A stretch of DNA of 64,000 bases from Polyangia bacterium (GTDB lineage Bacteria; Myxococcota_A; Polyangia; Polyangiales; JAUICN01). The notes beneath the pieces were generated by a model. That model saw nothing but the letters and a program-made list of their open reading frames with translations, was not told the DNA's origin and did not search any database. Positions within the stretch are counted from its first letter, which is position 1; each line of letters starts with the position of its first letter. The translations under genes were made by a program, and so were the position numbers. The stretch spans positions 148,086 through 212,085 of the forward strand of contig JAUICN010000006.1 of assembly GCA_030427835.1 (NCBI GenBank), read 5' to 3'. Shown piece after piece: positions 1-8,745 of the stretch.

Positions 1-1
1 A

Positions 2-397
2 AGAGCTTCGCTGCTATTCATAGGGTGCTTCGTCGCCATTGCCACAGGGTGCGCCCCGGCCATCGGTGATTCCTGCACCACCACCACCGATTGTTCGGTC
101 AACGGAGACCGGATCTGTGACCGCGCTTCCCCCGGTGGCTACTGTACTGTCGGTGGTTGCGAGGCGGATACCTGCCCTGACGGTGCCCGTTGCGTGGAGT
201 TCCGGTTCGACCCCTCTAGGCTTGCCACCCGATGGTGCATGGCCCGCTGCAGCTCCAGCCGGGATTGCCGAAAAGGGGACGGCTACCGGTGCCTCGAGGC
301 CTCCGAAATTGCCGGAACGGACGATGAAACTCTGGCCCGAGTGCTTGACGACGGAAAAGAATCCGCTGGATTCTGCGCCCAGCCCGCCGCCCAGTAG
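2..397 (+). CDS. C-terminal part of a Cys-rich secreted/lipoprotein-like protein, 5' end truncated by window edge
   Basis: Frame +2 is open from base 2 to TAG at 395-397: ...LLFIGCFVAIATGCAPAIGDSCTTTTDCSVNGDRICDRASPGGYCTVGGCEADTCPDGARCVEF...; lipobox-like ATGC then regularly spaced Cys. The ORF track shows only the internal ATG at 194. Confidence 0.65.
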   Translation, partial: RASLLFIGCFVAIATGCAPAIGDSCTTTTDCSVNGDRICDRASPGGYCTVGGCEADTCPDGARCVEFRFDPSRLATRWCMARCSSSRDCRKGDGYRCLEASEIAGTDDETLARVLDDGKESAGFCAQPAAQ

Positions 398-844
398 TCC
401 AGTGTTTGAAGGCGGCCAGCCCCAAATAGCTCAGCCCCATTCATCCAGCTCCAGTGTCCCAGCCCTGTTGTGATGTTCAGCTCTGTGCCCAGACTCCACA
501 CCTGGGGATCGCAATTTTTGCGGGATCTGAATGTCTGAATTCCCATGAAAAAAAATGACAATCATACAAACAAAACACCAAACGGCGGTATCCAACCAGG
601 GAGGGTTGGGGATTGAAGCTGGTCGTGGAATGCAAAACTTAAGAGAATAGTACGAGAGTCAGATCCGAGTAGAATCCAGGGAAAGGCTGCCGTAGCTTCC
701 CAAAAATAGACGCCCAATGGGGCATCCTTACTTGAGGAACCGCAAGAAATGCGTCACAACCTGTCCCTGGGGACACGTTGAGGTGGTTTTTGGGAGTTGA
801 TGAAAACCCGAGCATTCAGTTGAGTAGGACGCACATAGGCTAGA

Positions 845-949
845 TATCGACTGGGGTGAGCCCAGCTGTACGAGCAACGCTGGTAGGCGTCACAACTGGG
901 GGGAAGCCTGCTGGTTGAGTGGCTGCAGCTGGGCTCACCCCAGTCGATA
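845..949. repeat. Perfect 24-bp inverted repeat (845-868 / 926-949) around a 57-nt loop
   Basis: tatcgactggggtgagcccagctg ... cagctgggctcaccccagtcgata are exact reverse complements. Confidence 0.9.
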
Positions 950-1029
950 CAACGCCGGTCGACATCGTCCGGACTCCGTCGTAACAATCACCGCGCGAGA
1001 TTTCGACAGAGCTCCCTCCGTACTTACCC

Positions 1030-2460
1030 ATGAAAACCGAACCAAGTGATGAGGGCGCAAGTTCCGCCCGCACGGTCCATTTTGTTAGCCTTGGCTGTGC
1101 AAAAAACCAAGTCGATACCGAGGTGATGCTTGGGGTGAGCGCGGCCGAGCAGTACCGCTGGGTTCCCAATCCGGAGGAGGCGGACGTCATCGTGGTAAAT
1201 ACCTGCGGCTTTATCGGGCCCGCGAAGCAGGAGTCCATCGATGCCATTGTGGAAATGGCCGAACACCGATCCGAGGGTCGCTGCGAGAAACTCGTGGTCG
1301 CAGGATGCCTATCCCAGCGCTATTCGGACGACCTCGCCAAGGAACTTCCGGAGGTTGATCATTTCATCGGCTCCAGTGACATGCTCAAGTTGGGTCCCAT
1401 CCTAAAGAGCCCCACACCTCGCCTCAACGTGGGGAACCCGGCCCACTACACCATGTCCGCTTCGGATCCGAGGCTACGTGCTGGAAACAACTTTAGCGCC
1501 TACCTAAAACTGGCGGAGGGATGCAACAGAACCTGTAGCTTCTGTGCAATCCCATCCATGCGGGGCAAGCAGCGATCCCGATCCGTGGAAGACCTTGTAC
1601 AGGAGGCCAAACGGCTGGTGGCAGAGGGCGTGCTTGAGCTGAACCTCATTAGTCAGGATACCATCGCCTACGGGCGTGACCTTCCAGGCGAGAAGCGTAC
1701 CGACCTCGCAGAGCTGCTCCGTGCATTGGGAGAGGTACAGGGACTTCGTTGGATCCGCGTTCACTACCTCTACCCCGAAAAGCTGCAACCCCAACTGGTG
1801 GCGCTATTTCGGGATCACCCCAAGGTGCTGCCGTACATCGATATGCCCCTTCAGCACGTGGCTGACGGTGTGCTTCGCAGCATGCGACGGGGCCATGGTG
1901 GAGACCGAATCTACCGTACCGTGGAGCACCTTCGTGAACAACTCGAGGAAATGATCTTTAGAACCACCCTTATCGTAGGACACCCGGGTGAATCGGAGCA
2001 GGATTTCCAGGAGTTGCTCAAGTTTACCCAGTGGGCCCAGTTTGATCACCTTGGGGTATTCCAATATTCGCCTGAAGAAGGCACACGAAGCATGGACCTG
2101 CTGGCCCAGAACGTGGCCCCGGCAGTCCCCCAGGAAGTCATCGAACAGCGCCAACAGGAACTCATGGAGTTGCAGCGTGACATCAGCGCCGCCTCCATGG
2201 GCTCGCGGGTCGGCCAAACCCTAGAAGTGCTAGTGGAAGGCACAAGCGAGGAAAGCGATCTGCTCTTGGACGGTCGGTGGTGGGGCCAGGCCCAGGATGT
2301 GGACGGAAAAGTCATTCTCACCAACGGCATGCCTGACTTGGGAAGCTTCCAGCGGGCCACTGTGACCCACGCGACGGACTACGACCTCATTGCGGACCTG
2401 GAACGAACGGAAAGCGGCGAGCGTGCTGCCAACCGAATATCCTTGCCCACGATTCCCTAA
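1030..2460 (+). CDS. rimO: Ribosomal protein S12 methylthiotransferase RimO (radical SAM)
   Basis: VHFVSLGCAKNQVDTEVMLG N-terminus; radical SAM motif CNRTCSFCAIP; C-terminal TRAM-like region. Confidence 0.95.
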   Translation: MKTEPSDEGASSARTVHFVSLGCAKNQVDTEVMLGVSAAEQYRWVPNPEEADVIVVNTCGFIGPAKQESIDAIVEMAEHRSEGRCEKLVVAGCLSQRYSDDLAKELPEVDHFIGSSDMLKLGPILKSPTPRLNVGNPAHYTMSASDPRLRAGNNFSAYLKLAEGCNRTCSFCAIPSMRGKQRSRSVEDLVQEAKRLVAEGVLELNLISQDTIAYGRDLPGEKRTDLAELLRALGEVQGLRWIRVHYLYPEKLQPQLVALFRDHPKVLPYIDMPLQHVADGVLRSMRRGHGGDRIYRTVEHLREQLEEMIFRTTLIVGHPGESEQDFQELLKFTQWAQFDHLGVFQYSPEEGTRSMDLLAQNVAPAVPQEVIEQRQQELMELQRDISAASMGSRVGQTLEVLVEGTSEESDLLLDGRWWGQAQDVDGKVILTNGMPDLGSFQRATVTHATDYDLIADLERTESGERAANRISLPTIP

Positions 2461-2527
2461 ATGGGGTGGATTGCGTCCACAACATTGACGTAGCCAGGTC
2501 CAGGCACTAGATCCGCGCGGAAGTACC

Positions 2528-2833
2528 ATGTCCACCTACATCACATCCGACTGCATTAACTGCGGTGCCTGCGAACCGGAATGCCCCAACGACGCGATCA
2601 GTGAGGGTGAAGAAATCTACGTGATTGACACCACCCTATGCACAGAGTGTGTGGGGTTCTACGACACCGAGGCCTGCCAGGCCGTGTGCCCCGTGGAGTG
2701 TTGCTTGCCCAACCCCGAACATCGGGAAGAAGAGCCCGATCTCGCGCAAAAAGCCATTCTACTTCATCCAGAAGATGGTGAGTTGAAGGCACGAATCGCC
2801 TCCAACGACTACCCATCCCGTTTTCGCACCTGA
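2528..2833 (+). CDS. 2[4Fe-4S] ferredoxin (YfhL/Allochromatium type)
   Basis: CINCGACEPECP and CTECVGFYDTEACQAVCP, i.e. CxxCxxCxxxC plus CxxCx8CxxxC. Confidence 0.9.
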   Translation: MSTYITSDCINCGACEPECPNDAISEGEEIYVIDTTLCTECVGFYDTEACQAVCPVECCLPNPEHREEEPDLAQKAILLHPEDGELKARIASNDYPSRFRT

Positions 2834-2959
2834 TTGGGGCTCCTCACCTAGATCCCCTAGCTTTGGGCGACAAGCCGCCATTTCGTGCGGAAATTCCCAG
2901 CTTTGTGGGGTGGTTGCCTCCTTGTAAGTATGGCCAGGCAGGGTATTCTTGGCCCGTCC

Positions 2960-5900
2960 ATGAGTCGTTCCACCCATGCCTTGCCCGCGCAAATTGGTCG
3001 TTACCAGATTGTGCGTCGGCTTGGGGCCGGGGGCATGGCGGAAGTATTCCTAGCCAAGTCCACGGGCGTTGAAGGCATTGAAAAAATACTCGTGGTCAAA
3101 CGGGTCCTTCCCAACTTTGCCCGCCGCACAAAGTTCATCACCATGTTCCTTGAGGAGGCCAAGATTGCCACACGCCTCAACCACCCCAACATCGTGCAGG
3201 TCTATGCCTTTGAACAGGTGGCGGACGAGTTTTTGCTTGCCATGGAGTTTGTGGACGGGCCCGACATTGGCAAGCTGGGTGCGGCGGCACGACGAAAAGG
3301 AACACGCATACCGTTTGGGACCTCCGCATTCATTGCTCACGAAGTTGCCAAGGGGCTCGACTACGCCCATCGCCGCAAGGACGAGCGTCACGATCCCATG
3401 GACATCGTGCATCGAGACATCAGTCCCCAGAATATTCTCCTGAGTTATGAGGGCTCGGTAAAGATCGCAGACTTCGGTATCGCGAAAGCCAGAAAAGTCT
3501 CCGAGGAGAGCGGTGTCATCAAGGGCAAGTTTGGCTACATGGCTCCGGAGCAAGCACGTGGGCAAGCCGTAGACCAGAGATCCGACATCTACTCCCTGGG
3601 CATTCTGCTGGCCGAGATGTTGATGGGCCGCAACATGTTTCCCGGGCGACAAGGTGTTGAAGTACTCGAGGACGTACGTCGCGGTAACATCACACCGCCC
3701 AGCCAAGTCGACGCTACCATTCCCACTTCCCTGTGTAACATCGTAGAAAAGGCGACCCACTACCTACCTGAGAATCGCTACCAAACTGCGCGGGAGCTTG
3801 CAGCGGATCTTCATCGCTACCTCCGGAGCTTGGAAGACGTGCACGATGGCGAAAGCCTGGAGCAGTTCATCGCAGAAGTCCTCCCTAGGGACCTCACCCA
3901 CCCCGATGAACTCAACAGCGGCATTCAAGTCGATGGAGAAGGCGCCAGCGCCACCGTTGACTCATCCCTTTCCCATCCCGATCAGGAAGTGAGAGAGCGA
4001 AGGCATGTGGTCATCGTTTCAGGCAGAGTTATTCAACGGAACGCCGAAGACATCTCCGGCTTTGAGGTAGGTCCAAAGTTTGCCACGTTGCTTGCGGACC
4101 TCGCCTACAAAAATGACGCGGTTCTCTCTTGGGAAGACGGGGATGTTCGCCGCAGGTTCCGTTTTATTGTCGGTCTGCGTCGAGCCTCGGTCCACGATCC
4201 CTTAACTGCCATGAGGCTGTCCCTAGACGTTCATGAGGCAGTCGCAGGTTTCGTACCGGACGGAAACAACCCGATACAGATTGCTCTTGGAGTGACACGG
4301 GGTGTGGTCGCTACCGTGCGTGACAGCAACGGCATTTTACTGGACTACGATCCCAAATCAAAAGCCTTCCAGCTGGCCCACAAGCTGGCAGACTTGGCAG
4401 TAAACAACGAAACCCGAGTCACCTCAGAAATATATCGGCTCACCCGAAGGGACTTTCTGTTTCACGCGACGCCACCGGATTCGAAGGTACAAGCGTCTGC
4501 CGGTAGCGAACAGCACCTTTCTGCCAGCGTGGGCCCAGTTCCCCAGGCAGAGGCGGTAGAACAAGTCAGTTTCAAGTTGGAGGGGATACGAAGCCATGCG
4601 TCACGGGCAGCGGAACTCGTGGATCACCAGGAAAACATCGTGGGTAGGCAGGAGGAACGCCGGCTGCTTGGGGAGATGTTCCAGGAAGCCATCGCCTCCT
4701 CAAGAAGCATAGGGCTTGTGGTCACCGGTGAAGTTGGCGTTGGAAAAACCTACCTTACTGCCGCAGCCATTGCCGAGTTCGTACCCAAACCACATATGGT
4801 GCACACGGAATGCGCGTTTGGCACTTCCGACGCTCCCCTGTCCACGGCCCGTCAGATCTTGCGGCAAACGCTTGGGTTGACCGAACAGGACAGCCCCGAA
4901 ATTGCGCGAGAACGCCTTCAAAGGCAGCTCAAGCGGCATCAAATACCCGGAGCAGACCACCACCTTCTTGAAGCGCTAGTGCATGGAAGCCATGGCGGGA
5001 TCTCTCAACAGCCCGGCGGTACCAATCGAATCCCCCTATTGGCGCAGGCTGTTGCCACCTTTCTTGAAGCCATAGCCAACACCCAACCCCATGTGCTTTG
5101 GGTCGATTCTTCCCAGTGGATCGATTCTCCAAGTCTTGAGCTATTTGCGTCCGTACTTCGATCTCAGGTGCAGGCTCCATTGCTTGTTCTGTTCTGTGCA
5201 CGGCCTGATACTCGCATCGAGCGAGCCCTTTCCGCGGTGCCCCACATTGAGCTTGATGAATTGGAAGAATCCCACAGCCACGAACTGGTGCGTCGGCGTT
5301 TTCCCAACGCTCAGATCACGCCCTCGGTTCTCAGATTGGTTACCGATAGGGCCGGTGGGAACCCATTGTTCATTGCCGAGTTACTTGAAACGCTTTTGGA
5401 GCGTGGTGTGGTCAAAGTTCTCGTTGACAGGGATGGCCATTCCCAGATTGTACGATCGTCCGTTTCGGCGCTCGCACTTCCAGCCACATTGGAAGGGGTG
5501 GTGGCCTCCAGGCTCGATGAGCTACCAGAGATCGAACGCCGCATGTTGCGGTGGATTGCCGTTCTTGGGTCTGGGTTTTCCAGTGACGACCTTCGTGAGA
5601 TCACGGGGCAGGATCCAGGTACTGAACTCGACAATCTCGAAAAACGCAATCTTCTGATCGCTTCCGTTGAAGGTCGTTTTCGGTTTCCAAGCACGGTGCT
5701 TCGCCAGGTTGTTTACGAAACCACAGACGAAGAAGACCGAACAAAAATGCATCGACGTGTGGGTCGGTGGATGTCCAACTCCTTTCGCCCGTTTGCACCT
5801 GCGCGGGTGGCGCGCCATCTAGAAAAAGCCAAGGAATACGATTCGGCCGCAGACGCTTACCTACGCGCGGCCACGTCCGCACGTGCCACCTACGCCAATC

Positions 5901-7300
5901 GGGAGGCGTTGCGATTTTTCTCCAGGGCGCTTAGCCTGCTGCCTGCAGGATCTCCAAACCGGTTTTTTGCCCATGAGGCACGCGAGCAGATGTTGCGTGG
6001 AATGGACCGTCCCGCAGAGCAGGTAAAAGAAATTGAGGCCATGCGGGCCCACGCGGACCGAAACAACGATCCGAGCATGCAAGCTCTCGCTTTCAACCGG
6101 CTTGCTCGTCACCAGCTCGATCAGGGCAATCACACAGGTGTCCACAACGTAATCAAGCAGTCCATCGCGGCGGCGCTACAGGCGCAAGATGCAGGCGCGG
6201 AAATCGAAGCGCTTCGACTCGCAGCGCAACTGGCACGTATGGAGGGGAGCATGGAGACCGCTCTGCAAGCCTGTGAACGTGCATTGAAAAAGTGTGGTCT
6301 AAGGCGGGAACGCCTCGCAGCGCGGGGTTCTGTTCTTGTTCAGAAGGCGCTTATTTTGCACCGAATGAATCGGATTGCTTCTTCCCTGGAAGCGAGTTCC
6401 GAGGCGGTGGTGGTATTTCGCCGTCTTGGGTTCCGTCGCAACGAATCCCAGGCCCTCAACGCCCTTGGGGTCACACTCGCTGCGAGTGGCGCATGGGAAG
6501 ACGCCGTCGCCGTCCTGTGCGCATCTATCCGCATCGATCGGGAAATCGGAGACAAGATCCATCTGGGCCGAAAGCTCTCCGACGTCGGGCAACTCCATGC
6601 AGACATGGGAAACTATCGATCTGCCGGAGAATTCCTGGGACGCTCAATCGAGGTTTTTGAAAGGGGCCACGATCGCGTTGGATACTCCCATGCTCTCAGC
6701 ACGCTTGCAGAAGTGCACATCGCTGAGCTCTCCAAGAAACACGACGTAGTAGAAGGTGTCCATCACGGAAATGATTCCAACGTTACTGATCCCGACACCA
6801 ATCTGATCTTGAACACCCTGGACCATGCCCGCGATCTCGCAAAACAAACGGGCGACAGGGTAGATCTTGCCAGGGAGCGATTGGTACGCGCCACGTGGCA
6901 CCGTTTAAGGGGCTCCTGGATAGACACCGAAAGTTGTCTGCGAGAAGCGCTTGCCATTGCCCGGGCGGCTCGCCTTGAGGTGCTTGAACTTCTTGCCAAC
7001 GCCGCGCTTGCGGAAGCCCTCGTGGAGCGGGGCCAAAAGCATGACGCGTCGTTGATTATCCAATCCATTTTGCCCCAGTTGGAACTTCGAGACGGCCTAG
7101 AGCGGTCAGAGCAGGTTCTTTTCTTCCTCCGGCGCGCCATGGAGCGTATTGGAGTTTCAAAGAACCTGGCCAGCCTCGATCAGTTTTCTCGAAACATTGT
7201 GGGTCGTCGCCTCTCACAAATACGAGGAGACCACACACGGGATCAATACCTCGACACACCGCAAGTTCAGTCGATCACAAGCGTTGCACCCGTTGCATAG
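2960..7300 (+). CDS. Ser/Thr protein kinase fused to a cyclase-like domain, AAA ATPase and TPR-like repeats
   Basis: IGRYQIVRRLGAGGMAEVFLAK, IVHRDISPQNILLS, DFGIAKA; Walker A GEVGVGKT; long helical C-terminus. ORF track starts at 2885; the likely start is ATG 2960 (MSRSTHALPAQIGRYQ). Confidence 0.92.
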   Translation: MSRSTHALPAQIGRYQIVRRLGAGGMAEVFLAKSTGVEGIEKILVVKRVLPNFARRTKFITMFLEEAKIATRLNHPNIVQVYAFEQVADEFLLAMEFVDGPDIGKLGAAARRKGTRIPFGTSAFIAHEVAKGLDYAHRRKDERHDPMDIVHRDISPQNILLSYEGSVKIADFGIAKARKVSEESGVIKGKFGYMAPEQARGQAVDQRSDIYSLGILLAEMLMGRNMFPGRQGVEVLEDVRRGNITPPSQVDATIPTSLCNIVEKATHYLPENRYQTARELAADLHRYLRSLEDVHDGESLEQFIAEVLPRDLTHPDELNSGIQVDGEGASATVDSSLSHPDQEVRERRHVVIVSGRVIQRNAEDISGFEVGPKFATLLADLAYKNDAVLSWEDGDVRRRFRFIVGLRRASVHDPLTAMRLSLDVHEAVAGFVPDGNNPIQIALGVTRGVVATVRDSNGILLDYDPKSKAFQLAHKLADLAVNNETRVTSEIYRLTRRDFLFHATPPDSKVQASAGSEQHLSASVGPVPQAEAVEQVSFKLEGIRSHASRAAELVDHQENIVGRQEERRLLGEMFQEAIASSRSIGLVVTGEVGVGKTYLTAAAIAEFVPKPHMVHTECAFGTSDAPLSTARQILRQTLGLTEQDSPEIARERLQRQLKRHQIPGADHHLLEALVHGSHGGISQQPGGTNRIPLLAQAVATFLEAIANTQPHVLWVDSSQWIDSPSLELFASVLRSQVQAPLLVLFCARPDTRIERALSAVPHIELDELEESHSHELVRRRFPNAQITPSVLRLVTDRAGGNPLFIAELLETLLERGVVKVLVDRDGHSQIVRSSVSALALPATLEGVVASRLDELPEIERRMLRWIAVLGSGFSSDDLREITGQDPGTELDNLEKRNLLIASVEGRFRFPSTVLRQVVYETTDEEDRTKMHRRVGRWMSNSFRPFAPARVARHLEKAKEYDSAADAYLRAATSARATYANREALRFFSRALSLLPAGSPNRFFAHEAREQMLRGMDRPAEQVKEIEAMRAHADRNNDPSMQALAFNRLARHQLDQGNHTGVHNVIKQSIAAALQAQDAGAEIEALRLAAQLARMEGSMETALQACERALKKCGLRRERLAARGSVLVQKALILHRMNRIASSLEASSEAVVVFRRLGFRRNESQALNALGVTLAASGAWEDAVAVLCASIRIDREIGDKIHLGRKLSDVGQLHADMGNYRSAGEFLGRSIEVFERGHDRVGYSHALSTLAEVHIAELSKKHDVVEGVHHGNDSNVTDPDTNLILNTLDHARDLAKQTGDRVDLARERLVRATWHRLRGSWIDTESCLREALAIARAARLEVLELLANAALAEALVERGQKHDASLIIQSILPQLELRDGLERSEQVLFFLRRAMERIGVSKNLASLDQFSRNIVGRRLSQIRGDHTRDQYLDTPQVQSITSVAPVA

Positions 7301-7384
7301 GACATCGCCACCACGGGAATGTGAGCCTCACTTTAACAACCCGGTGCGTCATGGCGATTCGGTACAGGCTGCTACACTCCGTAA

Positions 7385-8740
7385 GTGAAGCACTCCAACA
7401 TATCCCAAGCGGCTGCAGTATTTGCGGTCATCTTTTTGGCTTGTCAGATGGGCGCCTGTCGACAAAAAAGTGCTTCCGGCGATCCAAATAAATCCGATGG
7501 TTCTTCCCTGTGCGGCGATGGTGTAAGGAGCCCAACAGAAGCCTGCGATGACGGAAACACCTCAGACGGCGACGGCTGCAGCGCGGCCTGTGCTTCCGAA
7601 ACCCGGTGTGGAAACAACCAAAAGCAGGCTGGCGAAGCCTGTGATGACGGCAACATTGTTTCTGGCGATGGCTGTTCAGCCGACTGCAACTCCAATGAAC
7701 AATGTGGGAATGGCATCGTTGATTTCCAGGTGGGTGAACAGTGCGATGACTCCAACACAGTCGGCGGCGATGCCTGTGCGGCAAACTGCGACGCTGTACC
7801 CTCCTGTGGAAACGGTACAGTAAACTCCCATGAGCAGTGTGATGACAGCAATCAGAACAACTGGGATGGCTGCCAGTCCAACTGTACGGAAGATGTGACC
7901 TTTGGCGTGGGCGCTTTGTCGGTCAGCGAAAGCACGGTCGGCTGCGATCTCAATGGGGACTTCCTCCCTGACAATCAATTTTCTTCCGCCATCGGAGTCG
8001 CTCGAACACTCGTAAACTCACAGCTCACAACCCAGCTGAGCGGAGACAATGAGGTGGTTATCACACTGCTCGGATGGAACGGAGGGGACGACTCAAATAC
8101 CCTGGTTGGTGTACTGCGAGGCGGCGAACAGGCAACCACTGCCAAATACAAGGTACGCCCCACGTCAGTCAGCACATCGGGAGTGCCCACCGTGAGTATC
8201 GGAACGTCGGTCTTCAGTGATGTCTTCAGCGGGGGTCCCGAAGACATCGTAATTGAAAATGCATTTCTTGCAGATAGCAATCTAGTTCTCAATAAGGGCC
8301 ATATCTTTGGAACCATATTGCGTGAGATGAATGAACCTTCCGCAGTGGAAAACGGCCTGTTGTGCGGAAGCATTCCGCTGCGTTCGCTCAACGAATCTTC
8401 TTCGCTACTCAGCGGGTTTGGCGCTGCTCCCTCAGATCCCTGCGACGGAAGCTCGAAGGATCCATCCCTCGGAGACATCTTGATTGGAGGGCTGCCTTTG
8501 CTAGGAATTCTTGGCGCGCAACCCGACATTGATATGGATGGCGACGGGTTGGAAACCATCGAGATCAACCGAGAAGGCGTACCCTGGTGTCAACCTGTGG
8601 TGGTGGCCTGCGTAGATGGTGACGGCACACGTATTGAAGGCCGAGATTGCCTAGGAGACCCTCGAATAGCAGATGGATTCTCAGTAGCGCTCGATTTTGA
8701 TGGCCCTCGGGTTTCACTGGATGGCACACTTGCTCCGTAG
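7385..8740 (+). CDS. Secreted Cys-rich repeat protein (myxococcus-type Cys-rich repeats)
   Basis: Repeats CGDGVRSPTEACDDGNTSDGDGCSAAC / CDDGNIVSGDGCSADC / CDDSNTVGGDACAANC / CDDSNQNNWDGCQSNC; signal/lipobox-like ACQMGAC. Confidence 0.85.
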   Translation: MKHSNISQAAAVFAVIFLACQMGACRQKSASGDPNKSDGSSLCGDGVRSPTEACDDGNTSDGDGCSAACASETRCGNNQKQAGEACDDGNIVSGDGCSADCNSNEQCGNGIVDFQVGEQCDDSNTVGGDACAANCDAVPSCGNGTVNSHEQCDDSNQNNWDGCQSNCTEDVTFGVGALSVSESTVGCDLNGDFLPDNQFSSAIGVARTLVNSQLTTQLSGDNEVVITLLGWNGGDDSNTLVGVLRGGEQATTAKYKVRPTSVSTSGVPTVSIGTSVFSDVFSGGPEDIVIENAFLADSNLVLNKGHIFGTILREMNEPSAVENGLLCGSIPLRSLNESSSLLSGFGAAPSDPCDGSSKDPSLGDILIGGLPLLGILGAQPDIDMDGDGLETIEINREGVPWCQPVVVACVDGDGTRIEGRDCLGDPRIADGFSVALDFDGPRVSLDGTLAP

Positions 8741-8745
8741 GGCCA

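Noticed and set aside
751-896. 10-nt repeat gcgtcacaac at 751-760 and 887-896
   Set aside because: Too short and only two copies; compatible with chance.
840-1247. 135-aa minus-strand ORF spanning the 24-bp inverted repeat
   Set aside because: No recognisable domain and it overlaps the 5' end of rimO.
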